Positions 25,765 to 33,830 of a stretch of DNA of 51,125 nucleotides are shown here, piece by piece. Where the stretch lies: the NCBI GenBank assembly GCA_017515465.1, contig JAFWFV010000011.1:1-51125 (forward strand), read 5' to 3'. The notes below the pieces were generated by a model. That model was not told where the DNA came from, did not search any database, and worked only from the letters and a program-made list of their open reading frames with translations. The DNA is from Clostridiales bacterium (GTDB taxonomy: Bacteria > Bacillota > Clostridia > Saccharofermentanales > Saccharofermentanaceae). Made by a program: the position numbers and the translations under genes. How positions within the stretch are numbered: position 1 is the stretch's first letter; the number at the start of each line of letters is the position of its first letter.

Positions 25765-26367
25765 ATGAACGTACAGCAGATGAAATGGACACATGAACCC
25801 AAAGATTACTCTGTCACCCCCGGCAGGATCGAGATCACTACCGAACCCGGAACTGATCTGTGGCAGAGGACTTACTATCATTTCAGGAACGATAATGCCC
25901 CGGTCCTCCAGATGGAGTCTGATGAGAAGTATTTCTCCTTTATCGTCAGGACGGATTTTTCACAGAGCAGCCACAGGTTCGATCAGTGCGGCATAGTCAT
26001 GTATCTGGATCCGGAAAACTGGCTGAAGGCATCCGTTGAGTATGAGAACGGCGAGTTCTCGCATCTGGGTTCCGTTGTTACGAACCATGGTTATTCCGAC
26101 TGGGCTACGACTGCCATTCCTGCAGATGTCCGCGTGATGTGGTACCGTTTCAGCAGGCGTGAGGACGATTACTGTGTGGAATGTTCGCGTGACGGCGTGA
26201 CATATACTCAGATGCGTGTGTGCCACATGTGGGAGGGATCCGGCAGGATCAGATTCGGCATCTATGCCTGCAGCCCCGAGAACTCGTCCTTTACCGCCGT
26301 ATTTACGGACATGCAGATCACTGAGTGTGCATGGCAGGCTCATGACGGCCAGCAGCCTGATCAGTGA
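25765..26367 (+). CDS. DUF1349 (concanavalin-like) protein
   Basis: A 200-residue soluble protein, predominantly beta. It shows the DUF1349 pattern: 'WTHEPKDYSVTPGRIEITTEPGTDLW', 'DQCGIVMYLDPENWLKASVEY', 'SVVTNHGYSDWAT' and a terminal 'IRFGIYACSPENSSFTAVFTDM'. The fold is concanavalin-like and probably carbohydrate-related, but no enzymatic activity is established. AAGGAG (25750-25755) precedes the ATG. A plus-strand TATAAT (25712-25717) overlaps the -10 of the divergent hyd operon. Confidence 0.8.
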   Translation: MNVQQMKWTHEPKDYSVTPGRIEITTEPGTDLWQRTYYHFRNDNAPVLQMESDEKYFSFIVRTDFSQSSHRFDQCGIVMYLDPENWLKASVEYENGEFSHLGSVVTNHGYSDWATTAIPADVRVMWYRFSRREDDYCVECSRDGVTYTQMRVCHMWEGSGRIRFGIYACSPENSSFTAVFTDMQITECAWQAHDGQQPDQ

Positions 26368-26370
26368 TCC

Positions 26371-27042
26371 TTATCTGACCATTCCTCCGTGGAATACGCA
26401 TTCGTATACTTTTGCGTCCTTCAGGTAAATCTCTTCATATCCCTGAAACCAGGTAATATCTCCTGTAACGCTGCACCTGTATGTATATTCTCCTGAGCTG
26501 TAGATCTCAGGTCCTCTGTAAGGCATCTTTCTGTCAGCTGCCCGGAGAGCTTCCTTGAGGAAATTTCCGCTGAATCCGTCACCGGTTACCCTGCCTGAAT
26601 AGTTCATGGCATAGACGGGGATGCCGTCCTTCCATATCGCTTCCTCGCCGGAAAATCTCTCACCGCCCACGTATGTATCGTGGTACATGTAACGGCCGTT
26701 CTCATATCTGAAATCATGTGAGGCGGGTCTGGAAGGTCTAGTCTCATTCATGAATCCCGCGTATGTATTTACGTTTGCTTCGAGCCTGAAGCTGATCAGT
26801 TCCTCCGTGTCGGGATCGTCTGTGTTTCTGATATTCACTGCACAGTCCTGATCCTTGACCAGGTAGTCAACGCTGACATTCATCAGTTCACTGATCTGGA
26901 TCAGGTTGGAAATATCAGGATAGACCTGTCCTGATTCCCATTTGGCCACCGCCTGTCTGGACACTCCCAGCCTCTCGCTGAGAGTCTCCTGGGTCAGTCC
27001 CTTGTTCTTTCGCAATATCTGAAGTTTCTCGGAAAAGATCAT
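26371..27042 (-). CDS. XRE-family regulator with C-terminal DUF5680-like domain
   Basis: A 223-residue protein. Residues about 1-60 form a Cro/C1-type helix-turn-helix (LRKNKGLTQETLSERLGVSR, then QAVAKWESGQVYPD). The C-terminal 120 residues ('LISFRLEANVNTYAG', 'FRYENGRYMYHDTYVGGERFSG', 'WFQGYEEIYL') resemble DUF5680, a presumed ligand-binding module. The ATG at 27042 is preferred over a GTG at 27051 because GGAGG lies 8 bases before it. A palindrome AAACGG-A-CCGTTT (27067-27079) just upstream could be an autoregulatory site. It is convergent with the DUF1349 gene, 3 bases apart. Confidence 0.82.
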   Translation of the reverse strand: MIFSEKLQILRKNKGLTQETLSERLGVSRQAVAKWESGQVYPDISNLIQISELMNVSVDYLVKDQDCAVNIRNTDDPDTEELISFRLEANVNTYAGFMNETRPSRPASHDFRYENGRYMYHDTYVGGERFSGEEAIWKDGIPVYAMNYSGRVTGDGFSGNFLKEALRAADRKMPYRGPEIYSSGEYTYRCSVTGDITWFQGYEEIYLKDAKVYECVFHGGMVR

Positions 27043-27066
27043 ATCTGTCACCTCCGGGATCAGTAT

Positions 27067-27079
27067 AAACGGACCGTTT
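27067..27079. promoter_or_regulatory. Palindromic operator-like site AAACGG-A-CCGTTT
   Basis: A perfect 6-bp inverted repeat around one base lies between the divergent XRE regulator (start 27042) and acyltransferase genes. Position and symmetry fit a homodimeric helix-turn-helix repressor; the link to the XRE protein is inference. Confidence 0.4.
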
Positions 27080-27186
27080 GTCCATTAACACCAATCCATG
27101 GTTGCCATTGTGCTACTTTCATTATACAAGATAGTGATAGAATATATCTTATGAACGCAATTGACCTGAACTTGAAAGGAAAACAG

Positions 27187-28260
27187 ATGGCGGATATCAG
27201 CGGGCACAAAACAAGAGATTCAGGGATCGAACTGCTGCGTATCGTTGCGATGTTCCTGGTTCTGGTCAGCCATTACATAAACGGCAGTCTGGGAGGAGGA
27301 TTCTGTTATGTTCAGACCGGTTCCGTAAACGAACTGATCCTCTATCTGCTGGAATGCATATCCATTTGCGCAGTCAACATCTTTGTATTGATCACCGGAT
27401 ATTATCTGTCAGGAAAAAAGGAGATCAACGTCAGAAAACCTCTGGATCTGTTCGTCAGATGTCTGGTGTTCCTTGCCGTTTATTCTGTGGTGATAAGTAT
27501 CGTGCAAAAAGAAGTCATTTCCTTTGACAGTATCAATAACGGGATACTTCCCAACTACTGGTTCATAATCATATACTCTGTCATCTATATCTTGTCTCCT
27601 TACATCAACAAAGCCATTGCAGCATGTTCAGATAAACAGCTAGGTATCCTTGTCCTGCTGATGTTCGTGTTCTTCTCATTGATCCCTATCCTGCTCAACA
27701 GCATAAGTTTCTATTCATACCGCATGTTCTCCTGGGCCAATCCTGTAGGAGGCGGCAGGGATAATGCCGCGCAGGTGATCAATTTTGCAGGTTTGTATAC
27801 AGCCGGAGCCTTTCTGAGGAGGATCGATGAAAAGGTATCAGATCTCAAGATCTACAAACCTGTTCTGGGATTGATCGTGGTGATAATAATAGACCTGGCA
27901 TGGGTACTTTTTGACAAGACGGTATATAAAGAAGTGCTGGTGCAGTTTGCACTTCATAATCCACTGATCATTGCTGAGGCAGTTTTGTTATTCGTGATAT
28001 TCCGCAAACTCAACATCAGGAACAATAAAGTCATCAACAGGGTATCGGGAGCTGCGTTCACCGTTTATATTACGCATCTGTTTTTCATCAGATTGTTCAG
28101 CATTGAAGATCATGTCCGCAGTTCTCCTCTCATCATGCTGGGACATATCATACTGTTCTGCATGCTGCTCTATCTTGCCGGCATGGTAATAAACGAACTG
28201 TATGGACTGGTGAACAGGCCGTTCTATAACTTGCTGAAAAGAAAAACTGACAGAGTGTGA
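27187..28260 (+). CDS. Acyltransferase-3 family membrane protein (OafA/YrhL-like)
   Basis: A 357-residue polytopic protein with the family N-terminus 'RDSGIELLRIVAMFLVLVSHY' (catalytic-type His near residue 30) and about ten membrane segments. Such proteins transfer acetyl or other acyl groups to cell-surface sugars; the acceptor is unknown. The ATG at 27187 follows AAAGGA (27175-27180) by 6 bases. An in-frame ATG at 27151 lies 7 bases after an extended -10 (TGATAGAAT, 27135-27143) and would give 12 more residues from a leaderless mRNA. I favour 27187, with a 37-base leader. Confidence 0.85.
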   Translation: MADISGHKTRDSGIELLRIVAMFLVLVSHYINGSLGGGFCYVQTGSVNELILYLLECISICAVNIFVLITGYYLSGKKEINVRKPLDLFVRCLVFLAVYSVVISIVQKEVISFDSINNGILPNYWFIIIYSVIYILSPYINKAIAACSDKQLGILVLLMFVFFSLIPILLNSISFYSYRMFSWANPVGGGRDNAAQVINFAGLYTAGAFLRRIDEKVSDLKIYKPVLGLIVVIIIDLAWVLFDKTVYKEVLVQFALHNPLIIAEAVLLFVIFRKLNIRNNKVINRVSGAAFTVYITHLFFIRLFSIEDHVRSSPLIMLGHIILFCMLLYLAGMVINELYGLVNRPFYNLLKRKTDRV

Positions 28261-28276
28261 TCGATCACATGCCGGA

Positions 28277-29059
28277 TTAGGCAGATACGGGAGAATTCTT
28301 TAATCCATGGAGGAAATCCAGCATGAGACGGTTGAATACATCGTGCTTTTCAATGCTGCAGACATGGCCGCATTTCTCGATAAAGCAGAGAGTTGATTCG
28401 CTCATCTTTTTGTGTGTCCTCTTTACGCTGTTTACAAAGAAATAATCCTGCATTCCGGAGATCAGAAAGACGGGCAGCCTGTTCTCCTTGATAACTGACA
28501 GGTAATCGTCCAGCTTGAACTGTGTCCTGTACAGTTCCGTCAGCCACATCCTGAAGGCAGCACTCTTCATCCTGACGGATTCCCTGATAAAGAAATCACG
28601 GGACTTCTTATGGTTCCTGCGGGGCATCATGATGTTGGCGAACATGGGGTAGAAGAACTTCTTGGGTACGATGTATTTGAATCCTTCAACAATGGCCAGT
28701 AGGGTCTTGTAACCCAGGCCCAGGTTCATTACGAACCCTGCAAGGATGATAGACTTGACCTTTTCAGTATGTGCAAAGGCAAATTCCATCGCAACGAGCG
28801 TGCCCAGCGACATGGATATGATGTGGACCTTGCCGATGTTTTCCTTTTCCAGGATATCATTGATGTCGGAGGAGGCACCGGCCAGCAGATGACCGCGGCG
28901 GTCCACGGGAGTATTACCATGTCCCTCCAGATCGACAGCCAGTACGTTATAATCGGTAAGTTCCCCGATCTGATACTTCCAGGTATTGATGCTGCCTCCC
29001 AGTCCGTGGATCAGAAGTACCCATTCATCTGCGTTGTTGTCATATATCTTATAGTTCAT
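28277..29059 (-). CDS. Alpha/beta hydrolase
   Basis: A 260-residue soluble hydrolase. It shows the oxyanion motif LLIHGLGGSINTW (about residues 15-27), the nucleophile elbow SMSLGTL (Ser near residue 85), an Asp region 'ISGMQDYFF' and the late His in 'CGHVCSIEKHD'. The substrate is unknown. AAAGGATC precedes the ATG. It is convergent with the acyltransferase and divergent from the flavodoxin-like gene, with a long palindrome in the shared upstream region. Confidence 0.82.
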   Translation of the reverse strand: MNYKIYDNNADEWVLLIHGLGGSINTWKYQIGELTDYNVLAVDLEGHGNTPVDRRGHLLAGASSDINDILEKENIGKVHIISMSLGTLVAMEFAFAHTEKVKSIILAGFVMNLGLGYKTLLAIVEGFKYIVPKKFFYPMFANIMMPRRNHKKSRDFFIRESVRMKSAAFRMWLTELYRTQFKLDDYLSVIKENRLPVFLISGMQDYFFVNSVKRTHKKMSESTLCFIEKCGHVCSIEKHDVFNRLMLDFLHGLKNSPVSA

Positions 29060-29181
29060 AGGGGAGATCCTTTGTATTTCAAGTAATTGTCTGGTGGAAG
29101 AGGGCCGCTTATCCCTCTTATTGTCTGCATTGTATACGCATGACTGTGATTATTATACAACAATATGCGGCAAAGATGTGG

Positions 29182-29206
29182 AATTATTTTGATAATCAAA
29201 ATAATT
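29182..29206. promoter_or_regulatory. 25-bp palindrome resembling a FabT-type operator
   Basis: AATTATTTTGA (29182-29192) and TCAAAATAATT (29196-29206) are perfect inverted repeats around TAA. The core TTTTGATAATCAAAA matches the TTTGATNATCAAA pattern known for the MarR-family fatty-acid regulator FabT. It lies between the divergent hydrolase and flavodoxin-like genes, about 40 bases before the latter's TATAAT (29249-29254). A second site with the same GATAATC core is at 49425-49447. The regulator is not in the window. Confidence 0.55.
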
Positions 29207-29284
29207 TCGACAAACAGCCTGAAAATGTCATGCCGAAGCCATTTCTGTTATAATCTGTGTGATAAAAAGAGGGAGGATCAGCAG

Positions 29285-29902
29285 ATGAAAGTACTGATTA
29301 TCAACGGCAGTCCGCGGAAAGACGGCAATACGTCAGCTGCAGTAGAGGAACTGGTAAAGACATTTGATCAGGAAGGAATAGAAACAAAGGTCTTTCAGAT
29401 AGGAAACAAGGCGATCAGAGGATGTGTTGCCTGCAACGGATGTTCCGCCACAGGGAAGTGCGTGTTTGATGATGAAGTAAATGAGATCGCCCGGGAATTT
29501 GAGGAGTCTGACGGACTCATCGTAGCCTCACCCGTGTATTATGCATCTGCGAATGCCACCCTGATCGCATGCCTGGACAGGCTGTTCTACAGTTCTCATT
29601 TCGACAAGACCATGAAAGTAGGAGCAAGTGTTGCCGTAGCCAGAAGAGGAGGCTGCTCTGCCACATACGATGAGCTCAACAAATACTTCACCATCAGCAA
29701 CATGCCTGTAGCTCCCAGCCAGTACTGGAACTTTGTGCACGGCAGGGATAAGGGGGAGGCCGCTTTGGATCTGGAGGGTATGCAGACCATGAGGGTACTT
29801 GCCAGAAATATGTCTTTCCTGATCAAGAGCATTGCACTGGGCAGAAAGGAATACGGTCTTCCGGAGAAAGAACCCCGTCAGTGGACTCATTTCATAAGAT
29901 AA
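29285..29902 (+). CDS. Flavodoxin-like NAD(P)H-dependent FMN oxidoreductase
   Basis: A 205-residue protein of the NADPH-dependent FMN reductase family. It begins MKVLIINGSPRKDGNTSAAV, the FMN-phosphate loop, and has 'SPVYYASANA' as the second flavin loop. The segment 'GCVACNGCSATGKCVFDDE' has four Cys, as in iron-sulfur flavoproteins, though a cluster cannot be assumed. The ATG at 29285 is preceded by GGGAGGA; an extended -10 (TGTTATAAT, 29246-29254) gives a short leader. The PARG-like gene starts 9 bases after its stop. Confidence 0.85.
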   Translation: MKVLIINGSPRKDGNTSAAVEELVKTFDQEGIETKVFQIGNKAIRGCVACNGCSATGKCVFDDEVNEIAREFEESDGLIVASPVYYASANATLIACLDRLFYSSHFDKTMKVGASVAVARRGGCSATYDELNKYFTISNMPVAPSQYWNFVHGRDKGEAALDLEGMQTMRVLARNMSFLIKSIALGRKEYGLPEKEPRQWTHFIR

Positions 29903-29911
29903 GGAACGCAT

Positions 29912-30715
29912 ATGAATAATGTTCAGATAGCACGGGAAACCATAAAGATCACCGGTGAAGGCAGATACCTGGCCTCAGGACGCGAGGTTAGGTTCGATGA
30001 TGTGGATGTCAGCGAGGTCATCGTCATAACTCCGCAGATGGGGCAGGAGCTCCTGGCTGAGGATCTTTCCCACATGGACCGGGGCAGCATGTGCAGGTTC
30101 AGTGTTGTAAATGATGATTCATTTGCGGCATCGGAAGGCCTGAACAAACCGCTTGTAATGAACTTTGCAAATGCTCATGTTCCGGGCGGAGGTTTCCTTC
30201 ACGGAGCTGTTGCGCAGGAGGAGGCCCTGTGCAGGACGAGCACATTATACGCATCCATAAGTTCCGCTGAAGCTTCTGAGATGTACAGGTATAACAACAC
30301 GCATATAGGTCAGGTAGAGTCTGATTACATGCTGATCTCCCCCGAAGTAGTAGTATTCAGAGGTGAGGGTTTCGCGCTGCTCGAACATCCTTACAAAGTA
30401 GGAGTTGTAACAGTTCCGGCTCCAAACAGGCGTGGTGCGGCATTGCTCGCCTCCGCCGGGACTATCGAAGAGACTTTCATCCGAAGGATCAGGATCATGT
30501 GCAAAGCAGCGGCCAAGTACGGATACAGGAGCATGGTGTTAGGCGCATGGGGATGCGGTGCTTTCGGCAATGACCCTGAAAAGGTTGCCGGGTATTTCCG
30601 TCAGGTCATAGAAGATGAAGGCTGCGGCAGATACTTTGAAGAGATCAGATTTGCTGTATATGGCAGGGAAGACGGCAGGAACATCACGGAGTTCCGCAAG
30701 GTGTTCAATGGATGA
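29912..30715 (+). CDS. Microbial-type poly(ADP-ribose) glycohydrolase-like protein (TIGR02452 type)
   Basis: A 267-residue protein. The central signature is 'FANAHVPGGGFLHGAVAQEE' (about residues 88-107), which contains GGG-x6-8-QEE with the paired glutamates of the PARG catalytic loop. Later blocks are 'VVTVPAPNRRGAA' and 'VLGAWGCGAFGNDPEKVAGYF', typical of the macrodomain-like fold of TIGR02452 proteins. The family hydrolyses ADP-ribose linkages or related compounds; the natural substrate in Clostridia is unknown. It lies between the flavodoxin-like gene and the sigma/WYL regulator, with spacings of 9 and 17 bases, so the three are probably co-transcribed. Confidence 0.85.
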   Translation: MNNVQIARETIKITGEGRYLASGREVRFDDVDVSEVIVITPQMGQELLAEDLSHMDRGSMCRFSVVNDDSFAASEGLNKPLVMNFANAHVPGGGFLHGAVAQEEALCRTSTLYASISSAEASEMYRYNNTHIGQVESDYMLISPEVVVFRGEGFALLEHPYKVGVVTVPAPNRRGAALLASAGTIEETFIRRIRIMCKAAAKYGYRSMVLGAWGCGAFGNDPEKVAGYFRQVIEDEGCGRYFEEIRFAVYGREDGRNITEFRKVFNG

Positions 30716-30732
30716 AATGAGGAAGGATAAAG

Positions 30733-32286
30733 ATGGAAGATCAGAGGCTCAGCAGAGAAGAAGAGAGAGAATTGCTTGACAAGATATATAATGGAACTCC
30801 GCAAGAGGTGAACAGTGCATGGGAGAAGATATATACGACATATAAAGAATACATCATCAGATCTCTTGTGAATGAGCGTCTGAAGTGTATTGATAGGCTT
30901 CCGGATGTGATCTCACGGCAAGAGCTTATCGATGATCTGGAACAGGCAGGATGGTCAGGTTTCTGCGAATCATTCCTGACATATGATATTGAAGGTGAAG
31001 CCAAGCTCCTTACATATGCCAAACCGGCTATGGAAAGAGAGATCAACAGGGAATTCTTTGTCCAGATGAATACACTGGGGATAGCAGACAGACCATATAG
31101 ATTTGCCAGGCGTGTAGATGTTGATGATCTGGATTTTGTATCGAAAGGTGATGAACACAGCGAAGGGATAGATATTCCGGAGGGGTCCAAACTTGGAGGC
31201 TTCAGTACAGAAAGACTCACACTTCAGCTTTTGAAGATACTCCGCGAACAGACCGATAAAGATCATAAAGTATCATCTAAGGAGCTTTTTGAACTCCTGA
31301 AAGCGTACCGTAACGGTGTGTATAAGAATACTTCAAATGAAGGAGACAATACACTCTACAAGACATTTGCCGAGATGTTTATGGAACTTGGCAATGACGG
31401 GATCTGTATCACTAATGAAAAAACTTATGTAGAGAAACTGAAAGTGGATAAGTTTAAGGTCAAAAAATATACACGGGATACGGGGAATATCTACTACGAT
31501 CATCCATTTGACAATGATACTTTAGACCGGCTTATCATGCTCGTAAATTTCTCTGATCTGTTCGATACAGAAGAGAAGGAAAAAGTGATAAGCAAACTAA
31601 TAGATACGGCAAGCCGTTATTACAATAATCCTTTGGCCGATGGCGGTAAGAAATGCATATGCGGAAGATACGGCACAAGGAGTCAGGTGAGCTGCAACAT
31701 AATAGCGATACAGAAGGCGATAAATAATCTGGAGCAGATCAGATTCTGGTTCAATAAATATACAGAGGACGGTGAGATGATCCATACGACAAGGGAGCCT
31801 CACATAATCAGTCCGTACCACACTATATGCTACCATGACAATTTTTTCCTTATTGGAATGCGCAAAGGCGATGACCATATCAAGCATTTCCGCATCGACC
31901 TGATGTCTGATGTGGAGGTGATGAAGGGCGTTCCGATCGAACTTGCTTCGCCTGGTGCTTTTCCGTTGCTCACAGGCAACTGGGATCCTGAGAAATACAT
32001 GGCTCAGCACCTTTATATGGGCTATGACAACCCCCGCCTTATACGGATGAAGATCGACTGTAGTGATGACAGGATCTACACGACTTTGCATGAGTGGTTC
32101 GGCGATCATTTCAAGCTCACAGATGAGCCGTGTGAGGAAGGGTTCAAGATCGTCGAACTTACGACTTCGCCGGCGATGATGGTTCCTTTTGCGCTGCAGT
32201 ATTCCGACAAGCTCGAAGTCCTGGATGAGGGCATAAGAGAGAAGATCAAAGAAAAGATAGAATTTCTGAATATAAAATACAGATAA
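30733..32286 (+). CDS. Putative regulator: sigma-70 region-2-like domain + winged helix + WYL + WCX
   Basis: A 517-residue protein of unusual make-up. Residues 5-110 resemble sigma-70 regions 1.2/2: LSREEERELLDKIYNG, then 'ELIDDLEQAGWSGFCESFLT' and 'LTYAKPAMEREINREF', paralleling the D-L-x-Q-x-G...T-Y-A...R-E-I core. Residues 156-228 look like the winged helix of WYL regulators (LTLQLLKILREQTDKDHKVS, 'SKELFELL'). Residues 325-400 are a WYL domain (ISPYHTICYHDNFFLIG, then 'HIKHFRIDLMSDVEVM') and 432-510 a WCX domain. WYL proteins often control defence or stress loci. It precedes a cluster of unknown genes. The sigma-like assignment is by eye. Confidence 0.7.
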   Translation: MEDQRLSREEERELLDKIYNGTPQEVNSAWEKIYTTYKEYIIRSLVNERLKCIDRLPDVISRQELIDDLEQAGWSGFCESFLTYDIEGEAKLLTYAKPAMEREINREFFVQMNTLGIADRPYRFARRVDVDDLDFVSKGDEHSEGIDIPEGSKLGGFSTERLTLQLLKILREQTDKDHKVSSKELFELLKAYRNGVYKNTSNEGDNTLYKTFAEMFMELGNDGICITNEKTYVEKLKVDKFKVKKYTRDTGNIYYDHPFDNDTLDRLIMLVNFSDLFDTEEKEKVISKLIDTASRYYNNPLADGGKKCICGRYGTRSQVSCNIIAIQKAINNLEQIRFWFNKYTEDGEMIHTTREPHIISPYHTICYHDNFFLIGMRKGDDHIKHFRIDLMSDVEVMKGVPIELASPGAFPLLTGNWDPEKYMAQHLYMGYDNPRLIRMKIDCSDDRIYTTLHEWFGDHFKLTDEPCEEGFKIVELTTSPAMMVPFALQYSDKLEVLDEGIREKIKEKIEFLNIKYR

Positions 32287-32316
32287 ATTCTCAAATTGTA
32301 AGGATATACACGTCAG

Positions 32317-32347
32317 TTCAAAATCCTGAAAGCAAATGAACCATATT
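32317..32347 (+). promoter_or_regulatory. Conserved upstream element, copy A
   Basis: TTCAAAATCCTGAAAGCA (32317-32334), 6 unlike bases, then CCATATT (32341-32347). It is identical in boxes and spacing to copy B at 33278-33308. It lies 25 bases before the ATG at 32373. TTCA...TGAA inside the first box is an inverted repeat. It may be a promoter for a special sigma factor or an activator site. Confidence 0.55.
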
Positions 32348-32372
32348 GTTTATAAGACGGGGAGGAACTTTT

Positions 32373-33269
32373 ATGGTTAATAGTTATATTCTTAAACATG
32401 AGTATTATAAGTATGACGAGTGGGAAAAGGTTTATACAAAGTACCTTGAGATGCTCTATGAATCATCACAGGATCTTGAGATGCTCTATGATCCGTATAA
32501 TGATCCGGATGCCATGGCGACGATGAACGCAGGGTTCTATAATGATCTGGCATCATTTCTTAACACGCAGGAAAAGAGAGTCCTTAATGGCAAATGGGAA
32601 TACAAGGCTATATTTGGAGACAAAGCGGAAAATTATGGAATACAGGTGTATGAGAACAAGGAAATACTTTTTGTTCTTTTCTCAGACCAGTTTGGATTCT
32701 CTGCTCCGGATCGTAAGCATCCCTATGATTACTATGTGAAGCTTGCAAAAGCAATAAGTGAAGACAGATATAAAGAGGTTATATCGAATGTTGTCGAATG
32801 GGTATTTAATACCCGCAGCATCGGAGGCTCTTTTTTATGGCCGAGACAAGTTCAGGAATACAATTTAAAAAGAGGCGGATCAGAGAAGCGTTCAAGTTAT
32901 ATTCAGGACAGGGTGGACCTGACTCTTTTGGAGATAAAGCATTTCTATGACGAACACAATAATAAGCCTGATGAACACAAGAATAAGACTGATATTTTAT
33001 ATCCATTCTGGGATAAAGAAGATCTGAAGCTGTTCTTCGAACACTTCGGGTCATTTGACACATACATCAAATTCTTTATGATGGAGGATTTTGTGGATGG
33101 CGGCATGCCGATAGACATAATAACAGGGGAAAGACTTACTGATAATGATGTAAAGAGATATATAGATAGAAAAGATACTATCTTTACTCCGGAAATTGAT
33201 AAAGTTGAGAGAATGCTGAGTAACGTTAATAGTCTGATAGTCGCAAGAACCAATAAAATGCAGCCTTAA
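32373..33269 (+). CDS. Protein of unknown function, DUF6994-like
   Basis: A 298-residue soluble protein. The middle and C-terminal parts contain 'VFNTRSIGGSFLWPRQVQEY', 'YIQDRVDLTLLEIKHFYDE' and 'FGSFDTYIKFFMMEDFVDGG', a pattern I associate with DUF6994-family proteins; no activity is known. The ATG at 32373 follows GGGGAGGA, a strong ribosome binding site; upstream in-frame starts lie in the conserved element. The gene appears A+T-richer than the housekeeping genes, consistent with accessory DNA. Confidence 0.7.
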   Translation: MVNSYILKHEYYKYDEWEKVYTKYLEMLYESSQDLEMLYDPYNDPDAMATMNAGFYNDLASFLNTQEKRVLNGKWEYKAIFGDKAENYGIQVYENKEILFVLFSDQFGFSAPDRKHPYDYYVKLAKAISEDRYKEVISNVVEWVFNTRSIGGSFLWPRQVQEYNLKRGGSEKRSSYIQDRVDLTLLEIKHFYDEHNNKPDEHKNKTDILYPFWDKEDLKLFFEHFGSFDTYIKFFMMEDFVDGGMPIDIITGERLTDNDVKRYIDRKDTIFTPEIDKVERMLSNVNSLIVARTNKMQP

Positions 33270-33277
33270 CGGCTATT

Positions 33278-33308
33278 TTCAAAATCCTGAAAGCATCGCC
33301 TCCATATT
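33278..33308 (+). promoter_or_regulatory. Conserved upstream element, copy B
   Basis: The same 18-base box (33278-33295), 6-base spacer and CCATATT (33302-33308) as copy A. Here it lies 42 bases before the ATG at 33351, so the leader differs in length while the boxes are kept. The flanking sequence is otherwise unrelated, which argues for a functional site. Confidence 0.55.
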
Positions 33309-33350
33309 ATTAGTGAAAACCAAATTCACAAAACAGGAGGTGATCTTTTT

Positions 33351-33830
33351 ATGAGATCTATCGAAGTAGTAACAGACAAAAAGAAAAAGGCCAATGATAT
33401 CTATCGTTTCCCGTGGAAGTATGACGGGCCATGTATGAACTTCCAGGTTCCCGATGAGACATTGACGCCGGAAGAGGCTACCGCAGCAAGCGATCATTTG
33501 GATGTCAGGACAATAGTGACTTCAGATGACCTTTCTGATTATTCTTTTATCAGTAGATTCAAGAATCTTGAGCAGCTCTACATTTACAAAGGGAAGAACA
33601 TTACGGATATTTCATTTATCGGGGATCTTGTGTTCCTGAGCCAGATCGTGATCGTCAGTTCAAATGTTGAGTCACTGGAACCGCTGCAAAAACTCATCGA
33701 GAAAAAGAAGAATACTCTTATCCCCTACGGCATAGAAGGAATATGTATCCAATCTGATAACGATCTTGCGATGGATAAGCCGCACGGGATACATATCGGA
33801 GAATTGATTATAAATTGGAGACGCATATGA
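33351..33830 (+). CDS. Unknown protein with short leucine-rich-repeat-like segment
   Basis: A 159-residue soluble protein. Residues about 60-110 show two to three internalin-like repeats ('DLSDYSFISRFKNLEQLYIY', 'NITDISFIGDLVFLSQIVIV', 'NVESLEPLQKL'), which usually make a small protein-binding surface. No signal peptide is seen. AGGAGGTGA (33335-33343) is a near-perfect ribosome binding site. It overlaps the next gene (ATGA), and four more genes follow with tight spacing, so it probably heads an operon driven by element B. Confidence 0.7.
   Translation: MRSIEVVTDKKKKANDIYRFPWKYDGPCMNFQVPDETLTPEEATAASDHLDVRTIVTSDDLSDYSFISRFKNLEQLYIYKGKNITDISFIGDLVFLSQIVIVSSNVESLEPLQKLIEKKKNTLIPYGIEGICIQSDNDLAMDKPHGIHIGELIINWRRI

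Noticed and set aside
27135..27153. Leaderless start of the acyltransferase at 27151
   Set aside because: A good AAAGGA site before ATG 27187 and the family N-terminus favour the later start with an ordinary leader.
29182..29206. Fur box
   Set aside because: GATAATC occurs once in a symmetric TTTTGATAATCAAAA core; the repeated GATAAT pattern of Fur boxes is absent, and the FabT-like pattern fits better.
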